A stretch of 64,000 nt of DNA, taken from contig VFIW01000043.1 of assembly GCA_006386115.1 (NCBI GenBank), positions 308,935-372,934 on the forward strand. The letters run 5' to 3'. This stretch comes from Globisporangium splendens. Taxonomy: Eukaryota > Oomycota > Peronosporomycetes > Pythiales > Pythiaceae. Below are positions 20,662-31,938 of this stretch, in pieces. Positions within the stretch are counted from its first letter, which is position 1; every line of letters begins with the position of its first letter. The position numbers and the translations under genes are program-made. Under the pieces are notes generated by a model. That model ran no database searches. It was not told the origin of the DNA and was given only the letters and a program-made list of their open reading frames with translations.

Positions 20662-23600
20662 AGTTCTCCTCCTGTGGCACCTGTGGTCTCCATCCTCGTC
20701 GCACGCGTCACTACTATTCCCAACATCGTCTGATGTACGCGCAACGGGTACCGAGTACTATGATGAGACCGTCCTCGGATGCACACGATGCTCAAGCGGA
20801 TCAGATCACCTCACGCCAACAGCTCTGGTGCGTAGCCGCCGCATATGCTTGCTTTGTAAAGCCAACGGCTTGGTGAACTTGATGCGGCTGCCATGTTCAC
20901 TTCGTTGTAGATCGCCGACGTTTCGAATCGCAATAGCTTTGGCGTTCCTGCCACTTGCACGTGCCCGTACGTTCACGTGTAAAGTTCTTATGTCCCTGTC
21001 ATTTCTGACAAAAGTAACCTTGCGGCTGCTTTACTTTCGGACAGCGCGAATGCGATTATTGTCGCCTACGACGATGCATCCTGTGCATCCACGTGGCCCG
21101 CACCATGCAACTTTTACGGATGCTCGACGTGTCCGCAGGGTCAAGTTCCTTCAAAGGACGCCTCACGGTGCATGACATGCGGCAACTCGACGCTGGGAGT
21201 CAGTAAAGACGCGAGCGAGTGTCAGTGCGGCGCGAATGCTATCCTTCGCGAGAAATCTGAGGTACGTCTCTGTCGGAACCAGACCTGGATCATTATGACG
21301 GCACGAAAGTAGGATTTTATCGGCTGGTTCTTTCTTCTTCATGCATACTTGACTCTGATGACAGTCAGGCGGATATCTCAGTGCCAAGGAGTGCATCACG
21401 TGCACCAATGGCACAATGGCCAGTGACGACAAGGCCTCGTGTGTCTCGTGTCCGGATCCAGCGATGACGCTTGTGGTTGCAGGCAGAACTTCTGCCTCGT
21501 ACACTTGCGAATGCGCGAGTGGATACCAGCAGATCACGTCGACGCGACTGAACCAGACGAAGTGTCTCAGGCAGAGTCACATGAATGTGCTCAACGCGAA
21601 AGTGAGCCCCTCACTCGCAAATGTTGTCACATATGCAGTGTTGGATACCGAGCTCACAGTCGCGAGCTCGCTTGTGCACGATGTGTCTACATTTGCTGCA
21701 AGCGAGTGCTACTTTTACCGCACGGAGCGACAGAATCCGTACTGTCAGCTGCTCGGCAACCTCTGCGTCTTGCAGCACTTCCGACCGCAGTCGCCGGTGT
21801 GTGCGCTCTTGGAGCTCATCCAGCGCGGTGGCCGTACAACGATCGCAAATCAAATCAACGGATGGTACTCCACGCTGCATTCCTGAGCTATGGCGCAAGC
21901 GCAGAGAGCGTCCTCGACAGCACGGCGATTGGCATGAAGATGTCCTTCGACGAAGCCGCCAAGCCGGATACTCATGATCATTTGGCGTTTGTGCTCGCAA
22001 CGTACGACTATCGCGGCGATCTCCAGGGTTTCCAGCGACTCACGACCCAGCTGCTGTATTGTGCGCCTCCAGCACAAGTCGGTGGCACTCCGTCATGGCT
22101 CCGATTCGGCGTCAGCACGAGCATGCGGTATACCTGCGACCTGAGCGCTCTGGATGCGACGTCACTGCTCTTGTTTGAGCTTTATCTCGTTGACTACTCG
22201 AAGGCCGATGGTGATGACGGCCGGTATGTGCTGGTGCCCGTGCAAAATCGCAACTACGAAGACGCCAAAGGGTCTGCAATCAATATCAACACGAGACCCG
22301 AGGATGTCGCCGACGATGTGCTCACGCACCGGTTTTTCTTGTACGATTTCCTATCGGGTACTGCCGTGGGCGAAACGCAACCCAAGGTGTTTCGGTACGC
22401 GGACTCGATGACCCTCACCATTCGCGCGCAGACCAAGTCTGTCGACGCGATCTACCCGCCGCTGCTCTCGATCTCGTACGTCGACACGCAATCGTTGCGC
22501 AATGCATCCATGCGATTCCACGTGGCATACGCGTCCGACACAACAAAGTTCTGGACAACAGCGATGTCGCTGTTCATTGCAGCTTGCGGCTTTGCAGCAT
22601 GTCGTGTCGTGCTGCACACTTACACGTGGCAGCGGCGCAGTACGCGGAACGAGGAACTAGGTGCTGCGATGTGGCACTCGATCGCGCATGTCTTGATGTG
22701 CAGCGCGTCGAATTTCGCACTCGCGAGCTTTGGGATCTTGTTGGTGATGACCAATTACTTCTTCGTGTTTTTCAAGTGGCAAGCGAGGGTGTACGTGCTG
22801 CTTCCCGAAGTCAATTACGACGACGTAGCGCACTCGGCAGCGAAAATGGACGAATACTATCCGCTCCGCGTGCTCCTGCCACTGGCCTTTGCGCTTCAAA
22901 TTGTCGCCGTGCTGCATCGCATCTACGCACAGACCCAGAACCATGTGCTATTTGTCGACTGGGAGACACCGCGTGCGAAGATGATCGATGCCGACTCGGC
23001 GACGCCACAGAACGCACCAATCAGCATCTGGAGAACGATCCTCGTCACGAACGAGTGGACGACATTGCAAGTCCGTTGCCGAACTTCATTGGAAGCGACC
23101 ATCGTGCTGCTGCTTCTCTTGCTTTACGGATACGATCTTCGGTCTGCTGCGGTTCCAATCCCGCACGCGCAAATGCAACATTTGGGTCAACAGCAGATGC
23201 CTTCGGAGTCGTCGATGGACGCGACGCTCTCGCTGAACCTGTGCCTGCGGTTCGCGAACGTCTCGTGCCTCTGGATCGCACTCTACATCGCACAGCGGCT
23301 CTGGAAATGGCTCACATACGAACGGTACGTAGACGAACCGCGCGAGATGTTGTTCATCGATCTCTGTACAGTCGCAAAAGTGAGTTGTCTGATCCTCGAT
23401 GAGCCGTACCACGGCTTCTACCTGCACTGTCGCTCACCATATCCGTTCGCGGATGGAAACATGGGCGAACTCGTGGATCAACTCCGGCAAGAAGAGGCCG
23501 GACTAACCGTTGGAAGAGGACTAGACAGTAGCCTCCCGGATTGCCAGTCATTTGAGGTCTTTGTGACGAGAAAGTGGAAGCGCAAGTTCCAGAATCTCTT

Positions 23601-24354
23601 TTCCGTGATGCAAAATGGCGGATCTGGTGGACCGACAGGAGCACGTAAATCACCCAACAATGGACCGGAATCGCTCCTTCACCGTCGCAAGCATCGTCCG
23701 TTTGCACAGCAGCAATCAATATGGCGCCACCAGCACCGACAGATAACCCAGGGTATGGTGAAGAGCGCGATGCAACTGAGCAATTTCTTGAAGGCGTTCA
23801 TCGAGAACCAAGACGAGCAGTACCGATGGCGCATCTACCGCGCGCAAACGTGGCTCGGACATTTCTTTGGTATCCCACCCGAGGTGACGTCGAGCAAGCA
23901 ATCGCTGTTTCTGCCAGGTGAGATCCACTGCAACAAGAAACGCAAACGAGTGTTAGAGACGCAGGAAGAATGCCTCTGCCTTACGTACCTTGTGCTAATG
24001 CATTTGTGTGTTGCTTTGCGCATTTTCAGATACCGATACCAGGTTTACGAGCGCGTTGTTTCTTGGCATTGAAAACGACCTCATGGTGCTCAATATTCTG
24101 GTGCGCAGCAGCTAGCTTTTCCCTTTGCCTTCACATTCGCTTTGCTCACACAATGAAGTGCTTTGCTCTTACCTTTGAATGCGTATGTGTTAGTTGCGCA
24201 GTGCTTTGGTGTGTTCGATCTCTGGTTTGACAACCACGCCGTGTCGGCATTTGCGACCTACGTCCTCGAGCGCATTCTCGCAGCAATCCGAAGACACTAT
24301 GGGAAGAAACGCGTCGCGAGCAACACATTGATAGACCCGCGCTTCTTAATCTAA
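20636..24354 (+). CDS. TMEM67: Meckelin (TMEM67/MKS3), ciliary transition-zone membrane protein
   Basis: Meckelin is a Frizzled-like membrane protein of the ciliary transition zone. Exons: 20636-20827, 20911-20966, 21045-21261, 21365-23917, 24030-24100 and 24202-24354, all phases consistent. A signal peptide (about residues 1-24) precedes a cysteine-rich ectodomain (CSTCPQGQ, CMTCGNST, CQCGAN, CITCTNG, CVSCP). Membrane segments begin near FWTTAMSLFIAACGFAACRV. Family hallmarks are FVDWETPR, ISIWRTILVTNEW, FIDLCTVAKVSCLIL, GFYLHCRS and ADGNMGEL, and a C-terminus KRVASNTLIDPRFLI like that of animal meckelins. One base appears to be missing near 21868-21882 (WYSTL-FLSYG), after which the frame changes. 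With that base the protein would be about 1080 residues, against roughly 1000 in animals. It implies a flagellated ancestor or zoospore stage. Confidence 0.88.
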
Positions 24355-24409
24355 TCCAGCTGCACTCTTCCATTTGTTTCTTTGTGTGTTTGCGTGTCGT
24401 GTTTGTTTG

Positions 24410-25878
24410 CTACGCCTTAAATTTCAAGCGGCGTGCCCAATCCAGCTCGCTGCTGTCCTCCGAGATGACGGTCGACCATCGCAACGTCGTGAACGATGGT
24501 GGCATGTTCTTCTTCTTGATGTCGCCGTCATGCTCGGCGGCCAATGCATCAGCAAGCTCCGTCTCGCACAATTCGGCATACTTCTTGATATCTGCGAGCG
24601 TCGAATCGGCAGCTGCGTCATTGCCAGCGCCGTCGCACAGTTCTGGAACGCACACGTTGATAATGTAGGAGCAGAGTGACGGCTCCTCGACACTGTCGAT
24701 CGAGAGCACCTGGGGCTTCGTCTTGCAGCACGTGTACGTGACTTTGGTATTGCGCAGCTCACCGTTTTCGTCGCAGTGCTGGCCGCCGGCAAAGTACTGC
24801 ACGACGTCCGTGCCGAAATCCGGGGTGTCCGAAGCCTTGCCGTCTTCAACGTATACGCCCATGCTCCAGTCACTCGGACGCGTCCCGTCGGCTTCTTCGT
24901 GGTATTGGCGCACTTCTTTCCCGTAGCACACCTGGTAGGACCACCAACCGGACGTCGCGATGATGCAGTCGCCTTCGAGCGCGTCCTGCACGATCTTTGC
25001 CTTCCGCTCCTTCTCGCTCGTGGTGGCATCGACGGTGTCTTGTTTCGGAGCAGCAGCGGTCTTCGTCTTTGCAGTGATGGCCTCGATGGCCTTGGCGTTG
25101 ACGCACTGTTGGAGCTCGTCATGGTGGAACTTCCATCTGCGCAGAGTACACAGCAACAAGAACACCAAGGTTACGAAGACAGTCAAAGAGGAGCGACAAG
25201 TGGACAGTGATCTGGCGTACCCAAGATGCCGTTTGCAGGAGCTGCAGTGCACGTCGCGCCAGTTGTAATTCTCGAAGAACGTTGCTTTCGAAGTGTACGC
25301 TTCGGACTCCACAGCGTAGGACTTTTTGAACCCCGCCAGATCCATTTCCACCTGTCGAAAATGCACAGCCAAGACAAAATTGCCCATAGTCGTCAGCATA
25401 GCCATCGAAATGCTCTCTAACGGCAGCGAGGCATAAACTGATAGTAAAACGCACTCGACTCGGGTTCACAAACGTGTGCAGCTCGCCGTCGTCGCCCAGG
25501 ATGCTCTCGCGCTTGGACGCCACGGCTTTGGATGTGTCATGCAGCCCTATGTAATCCCTACACAATACGCAACAACCCGCAAGGGCCTCGTCCGTCAGCA
25601 CAAAAGTCGTGTCGTAAAAGCAGTAAGCTCGATCGCGCATACACTTACTTCTTGAATGCGACCGTCGCGCCGCAGAACCGACAGCGCACGACGACGTTGC
25701 CTTTCTCATCCTCGTGCTGCTCGTGGTCGTGGTCGTCGTGATGGTGGTCGACAGTGCCGTCCGTTTCGCTGGTCGTGGGCTGCGCTGCCAGTACCTTCCT
25801 CGGACGCGACAGTGCGCCAGTGGGGAGCGCGCAGAGTCCGAGGACGAGCAGCAGCGCGAGCGTCTTGCGCGCCGCCAT
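24410..25878 (-). CDS. Secreted/ER CULT-MRH fusion protein
   Basis: Four exons: 25878-25649, 25557-25455, 25351-25221 and 25136-24410, phases consistent, 396 residues. The ATG at 25878 starts a signal peptide (LALLLVLGLCALPTGAL), followed by a His/Asp/Glu-rich stretch. Residues about 72-165 are a CULT domain, the zinc-binding fold of cereblon: CRFCG, HTFVNP, NYNWRDVHCSSC and HLGWKF. Residues about 205-310 are an MRH lectin domain: GDCIIATSGWWSYQVCYGKEVRQYH, then YFAGGQHC, RNTKVTYTCC and EPSLCSYIINVCVPELC, as in OS-9 and glucosidase II beta. MRH domains bind mannose-type N-glycans in the ER or Golgi. No ER-retention signal at the C-terminus (ARRLKFKA). Inferred role: glycoprotein recognition in the secretory pathway; the ligand of the CULT part is unknown. 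It is tail to tail with meckelin, 55 bp apart. Confidence 0.85.
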
Positions 25879-26150
25879 CCTGCTCCTGTTCGCTTGAATT
25901 GCACCACGTGTGTTGATGTGGAACAGACCAAGAAAAGCAGACAAATGTCACAGTTGCTGACGTGTTTTAGCCAATCACATGCACACCAGTCGTATTTTGG
26001 CCAATGAAAAACAGATCTCGAGATGCTGACATTCAAACCCTGATATTATGTGACCCACATCAACTAAGGAGACGATCTGTCTCGATTGACATCTTTACAA
26101 ATGCCGCTTACAACATATCTGATATCCATTTCCGAAGCTCATAATCCAAC

Positions 26151-27363
26151 ATGGCGCGAGGCGGAAGCGCGTCGCGCGTGAACAATGGCAGGGAGCTCAA
26201 GATGTACCTGCGGCACGGCATGTGGCGTGAGCACAAGTACGCGCTACTGGCTGTGGGCGTGATCGTCGTCGCGTTCTTTGGTGGCGCCGTGCTGCAGTTC
26301 TCGATGTCCAAGGAGCACGTGTACCGCATCGAAGTGACGAACCAGCCGCTGCTGGAGCGCGTGTTCCGCTCGGGGGAGCCCTGGGTTGTGCTCTGCGCCA
26401 AGCCCGACGACGTCATGCCCGACGTGTTCAGCAAAGTGTCGAAGCGCCTTGTCGACAAGAGCTATGTCGGCGTGCTCGATTGCACGCAGAAGCTGCCAGA
26501 GTCGGGCAAGTCCGTGCTGAGTCGGTACGGGATCAAGACCAGTGTGTCCCCGACGGTCTTCACCGTCGCCAACGGAGACAAGCCAAAGCAGGTATGTATA
26601 TACGTGCACGGTGTTCGTATTGGAGCTCCCTTGTTAATGGCATTGTTTTATGTATGGGTAGATTTTCTTGGACCATTTGCAGACGTCGAAGGCGCTGGCG
26701 AAGCGCGTCGTGGCGCAGACCAAGAAGACGTCGCAGGAAATCCTCAACTCGGCGCAACTGGAGCTCAAGTGTCTGCAGAAATCCATGTGTGTGCTATTCC
26801 TGCGCGGTCAAAAGTTGCGGCCATATGAGCGCCAGTGGATGGACAAGCTGATGCTCGAGCACCGCACACTGCAGTTCGCGTGGATCGACTCGACGATCTT
26901 GAAGCTCTCGATCGAGTCGATGCTACCAGACTTCGTTCGTGGTGAGCATCGCATGGTGCTTTTCCGCCGTCAACGCGATCCAAGTGGTGAGAAGCACAAG
27001 GCCGTGATCACGGCCAAGGCGTACCGCAACGTCTTTGACGCCATGCCTGTGACCATGTTCCTGAAAGAAAACGTCGGGACAGAGCTCAAGGCGCTCTCGA
27101 AAACTCCCACGATATCACGCCGAAAGAGCAACAAGGCGAAGAAATTATCATCATCGAAGAGCGAAGCCTCGTCTTCGAAGAAGGCTAATGGTGGACGACG
27201 CAGCAACACCAAGCGTCAAGCGAAAGCACCACAGGACAGCGAAGAGAAAGGAGACGAGTACTACTTTCCACAGGGCGTTGATGAGGAGGACGCTGTTGAT
27301 GTGGATGCAGCACCAGACAGTGCAGACGACGACACGGAAGTGCTTGACCTGGACGCTGAGTAA
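26151..27363 (+). CDS. Single-pass membrane protein with thioredoxin-like fold, lacking CxxC
   Basis: Exons 26151-26591 and 26683-27363, intron 26592-26682 (GTATGT...TTTGCAG), 373 residues. A basic N-terminus precedes one membrane segment, YALLAVGVIVVAFFGGAVL (about residues 31-49). Then comes a region patterned like a thioredoxin fold: RSGEPWVVLCAKPDD at the place of the active site, YVGVLDCTQKL and a cis-Pro-like VSPTVFTV. No CxxC is present, so redox exchange is unlikely. The last 80 residues are Ser/Lys-rich, then acidic. It may be an ER membrane protein related to DnaJ or TMX-type thioredoxin-fold proteins; the exact family is not recognised. Confidence 0.75.
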
Positions 27364-27520
27364 TTAAAGAGAATCAAGTGCTGTTCCTGTTAGTTCGCTT
27401 AGGCAATCATCATACAGAAAATAGTAAACACAACTTGAAGAATGCTGAACAATTCCAGTATGTATTGTACATTTCAAAATTACAATTCGACTGACATATT
27501 GGGGCTAATAAGTAAATAAA

Positions 27521-28513
27521 CTACACGGCAAAGGGCTGTGCGAGCTCCAGAGGACGGTGGAAGGATTTACTTTTCTTTAACGAGGGATGACGAGTGCTTA
27601 CCCCTTGAGCAATGTCTCGCCTCGGAGCGTTGGTCTTTTCATTTTGTGTGCCAGTTGCTGCAGAGGACTGCTGGTGCTGCAGTCCGAGCCTGCTGCTATT
27701 GTTGTTACCGACGCGAGCGCGACGACGACGCTTTCCCAAGAACCCACGCGCTTGAGTGCGTCGTGGCTTGCTCGCCTCGATGAGCAGCGAGAGGTTGTCG
27801 GCGTCCATGGTGTAGTGACGTTTGCGCTCTTTGACATCCTTTGTGAGCTGTCGCAGCGATGAGAGCCAATGCTGCGACGTGTACTCCTTCAGACTCACGT
27901 ATCCGTCTCGGCATTGAGGAGGCTGGCCGAGGAACTCGGCGTACGCGGGCGTGCGCCTCGCGACTGGATGCTGCTCCACCCATTGCAAAAGCGCTTGGAA
28001 CTTGGTGCGGCGGTCTTCGAGCACGTGCTTGGACGGTGACATACGCCAAAGCGTTCCAAACACCGAGGACGAGATGAACTCCTTCCCAGGGAACGCTGGA
28101 AGGGTGTTGTTGCTGTCCTTGACGTCAACAAGCGAGTTCTCCTGACGCATCGTTGCCAGGTACGACTTGATGTGCTCGTAGAGGTGCAGGAAATCATTGT
28201 ACCGGCGCAAGACCGAGTAGTACTGTGCATCGGGTTCACTCGGCGCGACCCTGGGACTCGCGTACCCCGAGACGTCGGATACTCGGTCCTCGTCAAAGTC
28301 GCTGTTGTAGTAGTCGCTCGGTTCATCCAGTGTACCACTGCTGCCGCCATTGCTACAGTCAGTGTACACGGCGATGTCCACTTGGTAGTACCAGACGCCC
28401 GACGCGGCGCGCGTGAACTCGTCAATGTGGATCCGTCGGCGGTTGGACGCGCTGCTGCTGTGGCTGCTGATGTTGGACGACGCGTGTCGCCGCTGGAGTG
28501 CAAAGTGATCCAT
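27521..28513 (-). CDS. PX (phox homology) domain protein
   Basis: PX domains bind phosphoinositides on endosomal membranes. The first ATG in frame is 28513 (MDHFALQ); codons up to 28564 are open but lack ATG. One exon, 330 residues. PX features in order: IHIDEF...VWYYQVDIAVYT strands, RRYNDFLHLYEHIKS with the phosphate-binding Arg, the FPGK loop (LPAFPGKEF), then DRRTKFQALLQWV. An acidic insert (DEPSDYYNSDFDED) sits between the second and third strands. The C-terminal 130 residues are basic and low in complexity. No BAR or kinase domain is seen, so the cargo is unknown. Convergent with the thioredoxin-fold gene. Confidence 0.85.
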   Translation of the reverse strand: MDHFALQRRHASSNISSHSSSASNRRRIHIDEFTRAASGVWYYQVDIAVYTDCSNGGSSGTLDEPSDYYNSDFDEDRVSDVSGYASPRVAPSEPDAQYYSVLRRYNDFLHLYEHIKSYLATMRQENSLVDVKDSNNTLPAFPGKEFISSSVFGTLWRMSPSKHVLEDRRTKFQALLQWVEQHPVARRTPAYAEFLGQPPQCRDGYVSLKEYTSQHWLSSLRQLTKDVKERKRHYTMDADNLSLLIEASKPRRTQARGFLGKRRRRARVGNNNSSRLGLQHQQSSAATGTQNEKTNAPRRDIAQGVSTRHPSLKKSKSFHRPLELAQPFAV

Positions 28514-29891
28514 GGAGGCTGGTTGCTTGTCTCGCGGAAGATTGGTTTGTGATTGACGTGCCAAGCGTGACGGCGGAAGTTGCTTTTAGAGCCGGTGGCT
28601 GGATACTTGGGAGCTGCAATCTGCAATGAGCTACTTACAGACTGAGAGTGTCCTCGAGAGTGATGGTCGGACACGAGAGACTTGTGCGAGAGATGGCGCA
28701 AATTGAGGAATGAACCATGTGGAGCAATTTGTGCGGCTCACAGACATGAAGCTACTGGATAGAAAAGCGTGTATACAATTCTGCACACACACACACACAC
28801 ACACACGTCAACAGCATTCCAAAATTTCTGCCATTTGTTTGCATTTAGTGGGAGAGAGGAGTGGAAGTGGTGATTTTTGGAACGTGGGGTGTCGCGAGCT
28901 TCTATTTGTTTTACCTCTGCATAGCTACTTTTCGATTTTATTCATTGATTCTAGTTACTCGAGTGTTCATGGATCTAATGACGAGAATTTGCATATCGGT
29001 TTTGAGAGTCTTTAGATATTTGATAGTGTATTATATAGAGTATTTGAGCCAAACGATCAACTTATTTTTGGCGATGGCTTGCTTGGAGCAAGTGCTGCTT
29101 GAGTATCGCAACCTACAGTACCCCCGTGGCACTCACGTCATACAGTCCACCGTATCACCAACGACCTGCGAGTGGATATCACCATCAGTCGTGTGCTTGT
29201 GATCGCCGTCTCGTTGGCTTCCGTCCTTGTGTTCCATGTCCCTTCGTCTCTTTTCCACCCTTTAGCAGACATGAAATGAATGGTCCATCGCCGCCAACTG
29301 CGCACCGGTACTCGATGCCGACTCGTTCGTGTCTCTCGGCTCACAGAGCGGAGATTCTTTTGAAGGGTAGGCTGCAGGAGGGCTGCACGTACGTGTTGCG
29401 CTGCGCGTGTCAATTGCCAGCACCAGAACAGATGAGCGGACGCCACAAACAAATGCTGTGTGCAGTGAGGGCTCTGTGCGTCCAGTCAAGACGTCAAAGA
29501 AGCTTTTAGGAGAGAGCGAGAAACGTAGCCAAAGGATGGGTACACAGTTGCTTTTCGGCTCGGCTCGGCTCGTAATTTTGTGGGGTGGACAAGGTTGATG
29601 TCCTTTTTATTGTAACTGTCTCATTACCTCAATGTCAGAGTGATGGTTGCAAACGTTGACAGAGAGTGATGGATGGATGGATTGTCAACATTCCAGCATT
29701 CCCCAAGCAACCGCATCAATGGCGTTTGCCTATTCCTGTGGCTAATTTTACATGCATGCGCTGCGGCAGTGGGAGTTTCACAACGATGGTGCTATTCGCG
29801 ATACCCCGCAGCCCACGCCTGCTACTGGTCTTGCTTCCAGTCCGTGGGAACGAACGCATTGGATTGAAAGGAGGATCGGGACGCACGCATC
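28514..29891. other. Intergenic region between divergent PX and EF-hand genes
   Basis: Holds the (CA)n run at 28784-28806 and short GATGGATG and CGGCTCGGCTCG repeats (29667-29680, 29559-29573). Hydrophobic open frames such as 28861-29202 are AT-rich, show no domain, and are not called. Confidence 0.5.
28784..28806. repeat. (CA)n microsatellite
   Basis: Twenty-three bases of uninterrupted CA dinucleotides in the spacer upstream of the PX gene. Confidence 0.95.
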
Positions 29892-31749
29892 ATGCCCAAC
29901 TCAAATGTGCTGACGGTGGAAACGCGCGCGGTCGTCGTGGCGTTCCTCACGAACTGGACTGACATGAATATCCTGACGTACAAGTTTTCTGTCCACGCGG
30001 AGACGAGTTGAGAGAATCGCAACAAAGTGCATGTCGTCTTCAGCAAACCCACGCCAGCGATGCCTGCGCCAGCTGCCGTGGCGCATTTCTGTTTCCATTT
30101 GGATGAAACCCTGCAGCACGTGCAAGGGTCCACGATCGAGAGCGATCCGCACTTCCATGCCCTTGATGAGATCAGCTTTGACGAATGCGTAATTGACCGA
30201 GTGATCAAACGGAAATTGCTGCTGAAGCAGCAAAATCTCATCAACCTCAACGACGAGTTCTCGTCCGCTCGCGTGCCGTCTGCGATCAAGGCAAAAGAAG
30301 AAGAAAAACGCGAACGCGCACGAGAAACCTCGAGGAGTACTTGCTCGAGATGTTCCAGCGGAAGGACCCGTACAACGATGGACGAATCGCATTTACGGAG
30401 TTCCGAGAAGCTCTCTACGATTCGGAGTTGCCTCACTTGAACCACCGGCGACGCGAGATTTTGTTTGCGTTTGTGGATCAAGATCGAGACGAAATGGTGG
30501 ACTACGCGGCATTTGCCCCAATCGCCGCAGACGTGATTGACACACTCACCTATAAATCCCGCGGCGGGACGACGGAAAGTCACACGGAAAGCAAAGCAGA
30601 AGACAAAGATAGCTCCGATCTCCTTGCGCCAGATGGAGAAGAAGCGTATCAAGCTGTCGTAGCCCGTGAAGTCGATTATACGATCCAAAAGCTCAATAAA
30701 CTATTTCAGACTCAAGAGCAGCAGACTGCCGGTAGTCGATCCAGTGGCGAATCTGAGACCGTCAGTATATCAGACACTGCCGCTTCGGAAGGTATTCAAG
30801 AAGTCCCCCAAGGTGAAGCAAATGAAGACAGCCAAGAAACAGCATCGGAGACTGCTCCAGATGAAGAAGAAGTGCAGAAAAAGCCTGCCGCCTTTCACTC
30901 TACGCGACAATTGCGCGCGTGTCTCGAGTCTCCCCAGCTTCTAATCAGCAAAGGAGAGGTGAACTTGATACTGGCATTGGTTGAGACATCCCCGGGTGGT
31001 CAAATACCATGCGCTCAACTCGGTGAGTTGTATCCTCGTGTACGAAGCTTGATTTTCCAGTACCAACAGCGCTGTTTTGCCGACCAAATCCACAAATACC
31101 TCATGCAGCAGTTTAGAAACTATGAAACCAGTAATCTGCGAGGCTCGGCCGAACACTTGCGCTTCAAACTGAAGCAGAAAGAGATCAAGATGGTGATCAA
31201 GGACATGACGAAGCTCTTGCTGACACCATATCAGCTCATGCAAATCGTCGCGCTTGGTGACAAAACTCACGGCAATGATCAGCTCGTGAGCTACAAAGAG
31301 TACATCCCGCGCATGGTGCGCTACCTTCACGATCAGGTGGACCTAAAAGTTGTGATCGAAAACGCGACGATCCTTCATGGCTCTCAAGACTCTGACACCA
31401 GCCATTTCAATAGCATTCCCAGCGAAGACGTGCTGAAACGACTTGCATGGAGGTATTTGGTGCACGTGACCAACGAAAGTTCGGCGTGCTCTCGACAGAT
31501 GACTTTTTCACGTCCATGCGCGAGCTCTCGGAGACACTTGGTTTCCAACTCGATGAGGAAGTCGAGACGACGCAGCTCAACGTGTTGGCGGATCCGAATG
31601 GCAGTGGGCGAGTGAACTACCTCTCGTTCCTGCATCTCCTGCATCCGCTTTTGCGATTCCTCCAGCAGGAGCGCCATCTTGCGGCTGCGCGAGACACAAT
31701 GCGGAGACGCGACGTGAAGGCGCATGGAGACCATGATGAAGAAAAATAG
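29892..31749 (+). CDS. EF-hand repeat protein, frame-broken twice
   Basis: The ATG at 29892, an intron at 29978-30043 (GTACAA...TTCAG, tentative) and two frame repairs would give about 597 residues. EF-hand-like loops: DPYNDGRIAFTE (canonical Asp/Asp/Gly/Glu), DQDRDEMVDYAA and DPNGSGRVNYLS; others are degenerate. The middle (KEIKMVIKDMTKLLLTPYQLMQIVALGD) is patterned like modules of the RIIa/EF-hand gene at 52-59 kb, so the two may be distant relatives, perhaps of the flagellum. One A seems to be missing at 30325-30327 (RARE-NLEEYLLEMF), and one base near 31443-31447 (LKRL-MEVFGARDQ). Each side of both breaks reads as clear coding sequence. Start and first intron are uncertain. Confidence 0.65.
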
Positions 31750-31938
31750 GCAGAACTGAGAGTTTCTATTCATATGATGCAATTACAGTTCACGACTCAG
31801 GCAAGCCGTCTGCATCATACTTCGTTGCACCTAGCGCACAGGGCAGTTTGTCTTTATTATCAAGTGAGAGCCGAACATTATTGCACAAATTACAACTACA
31901 AATAAAAGAGACTTACATGATGCACATGAAGGTTTTCT

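Noticed and set aside
28861..29202. Hydrophobic 113-codon frame
   Set aside because: AT-rich spacer sequence gives Phe/Leu/Tyr-rich frames by chance; no promoter or domain.
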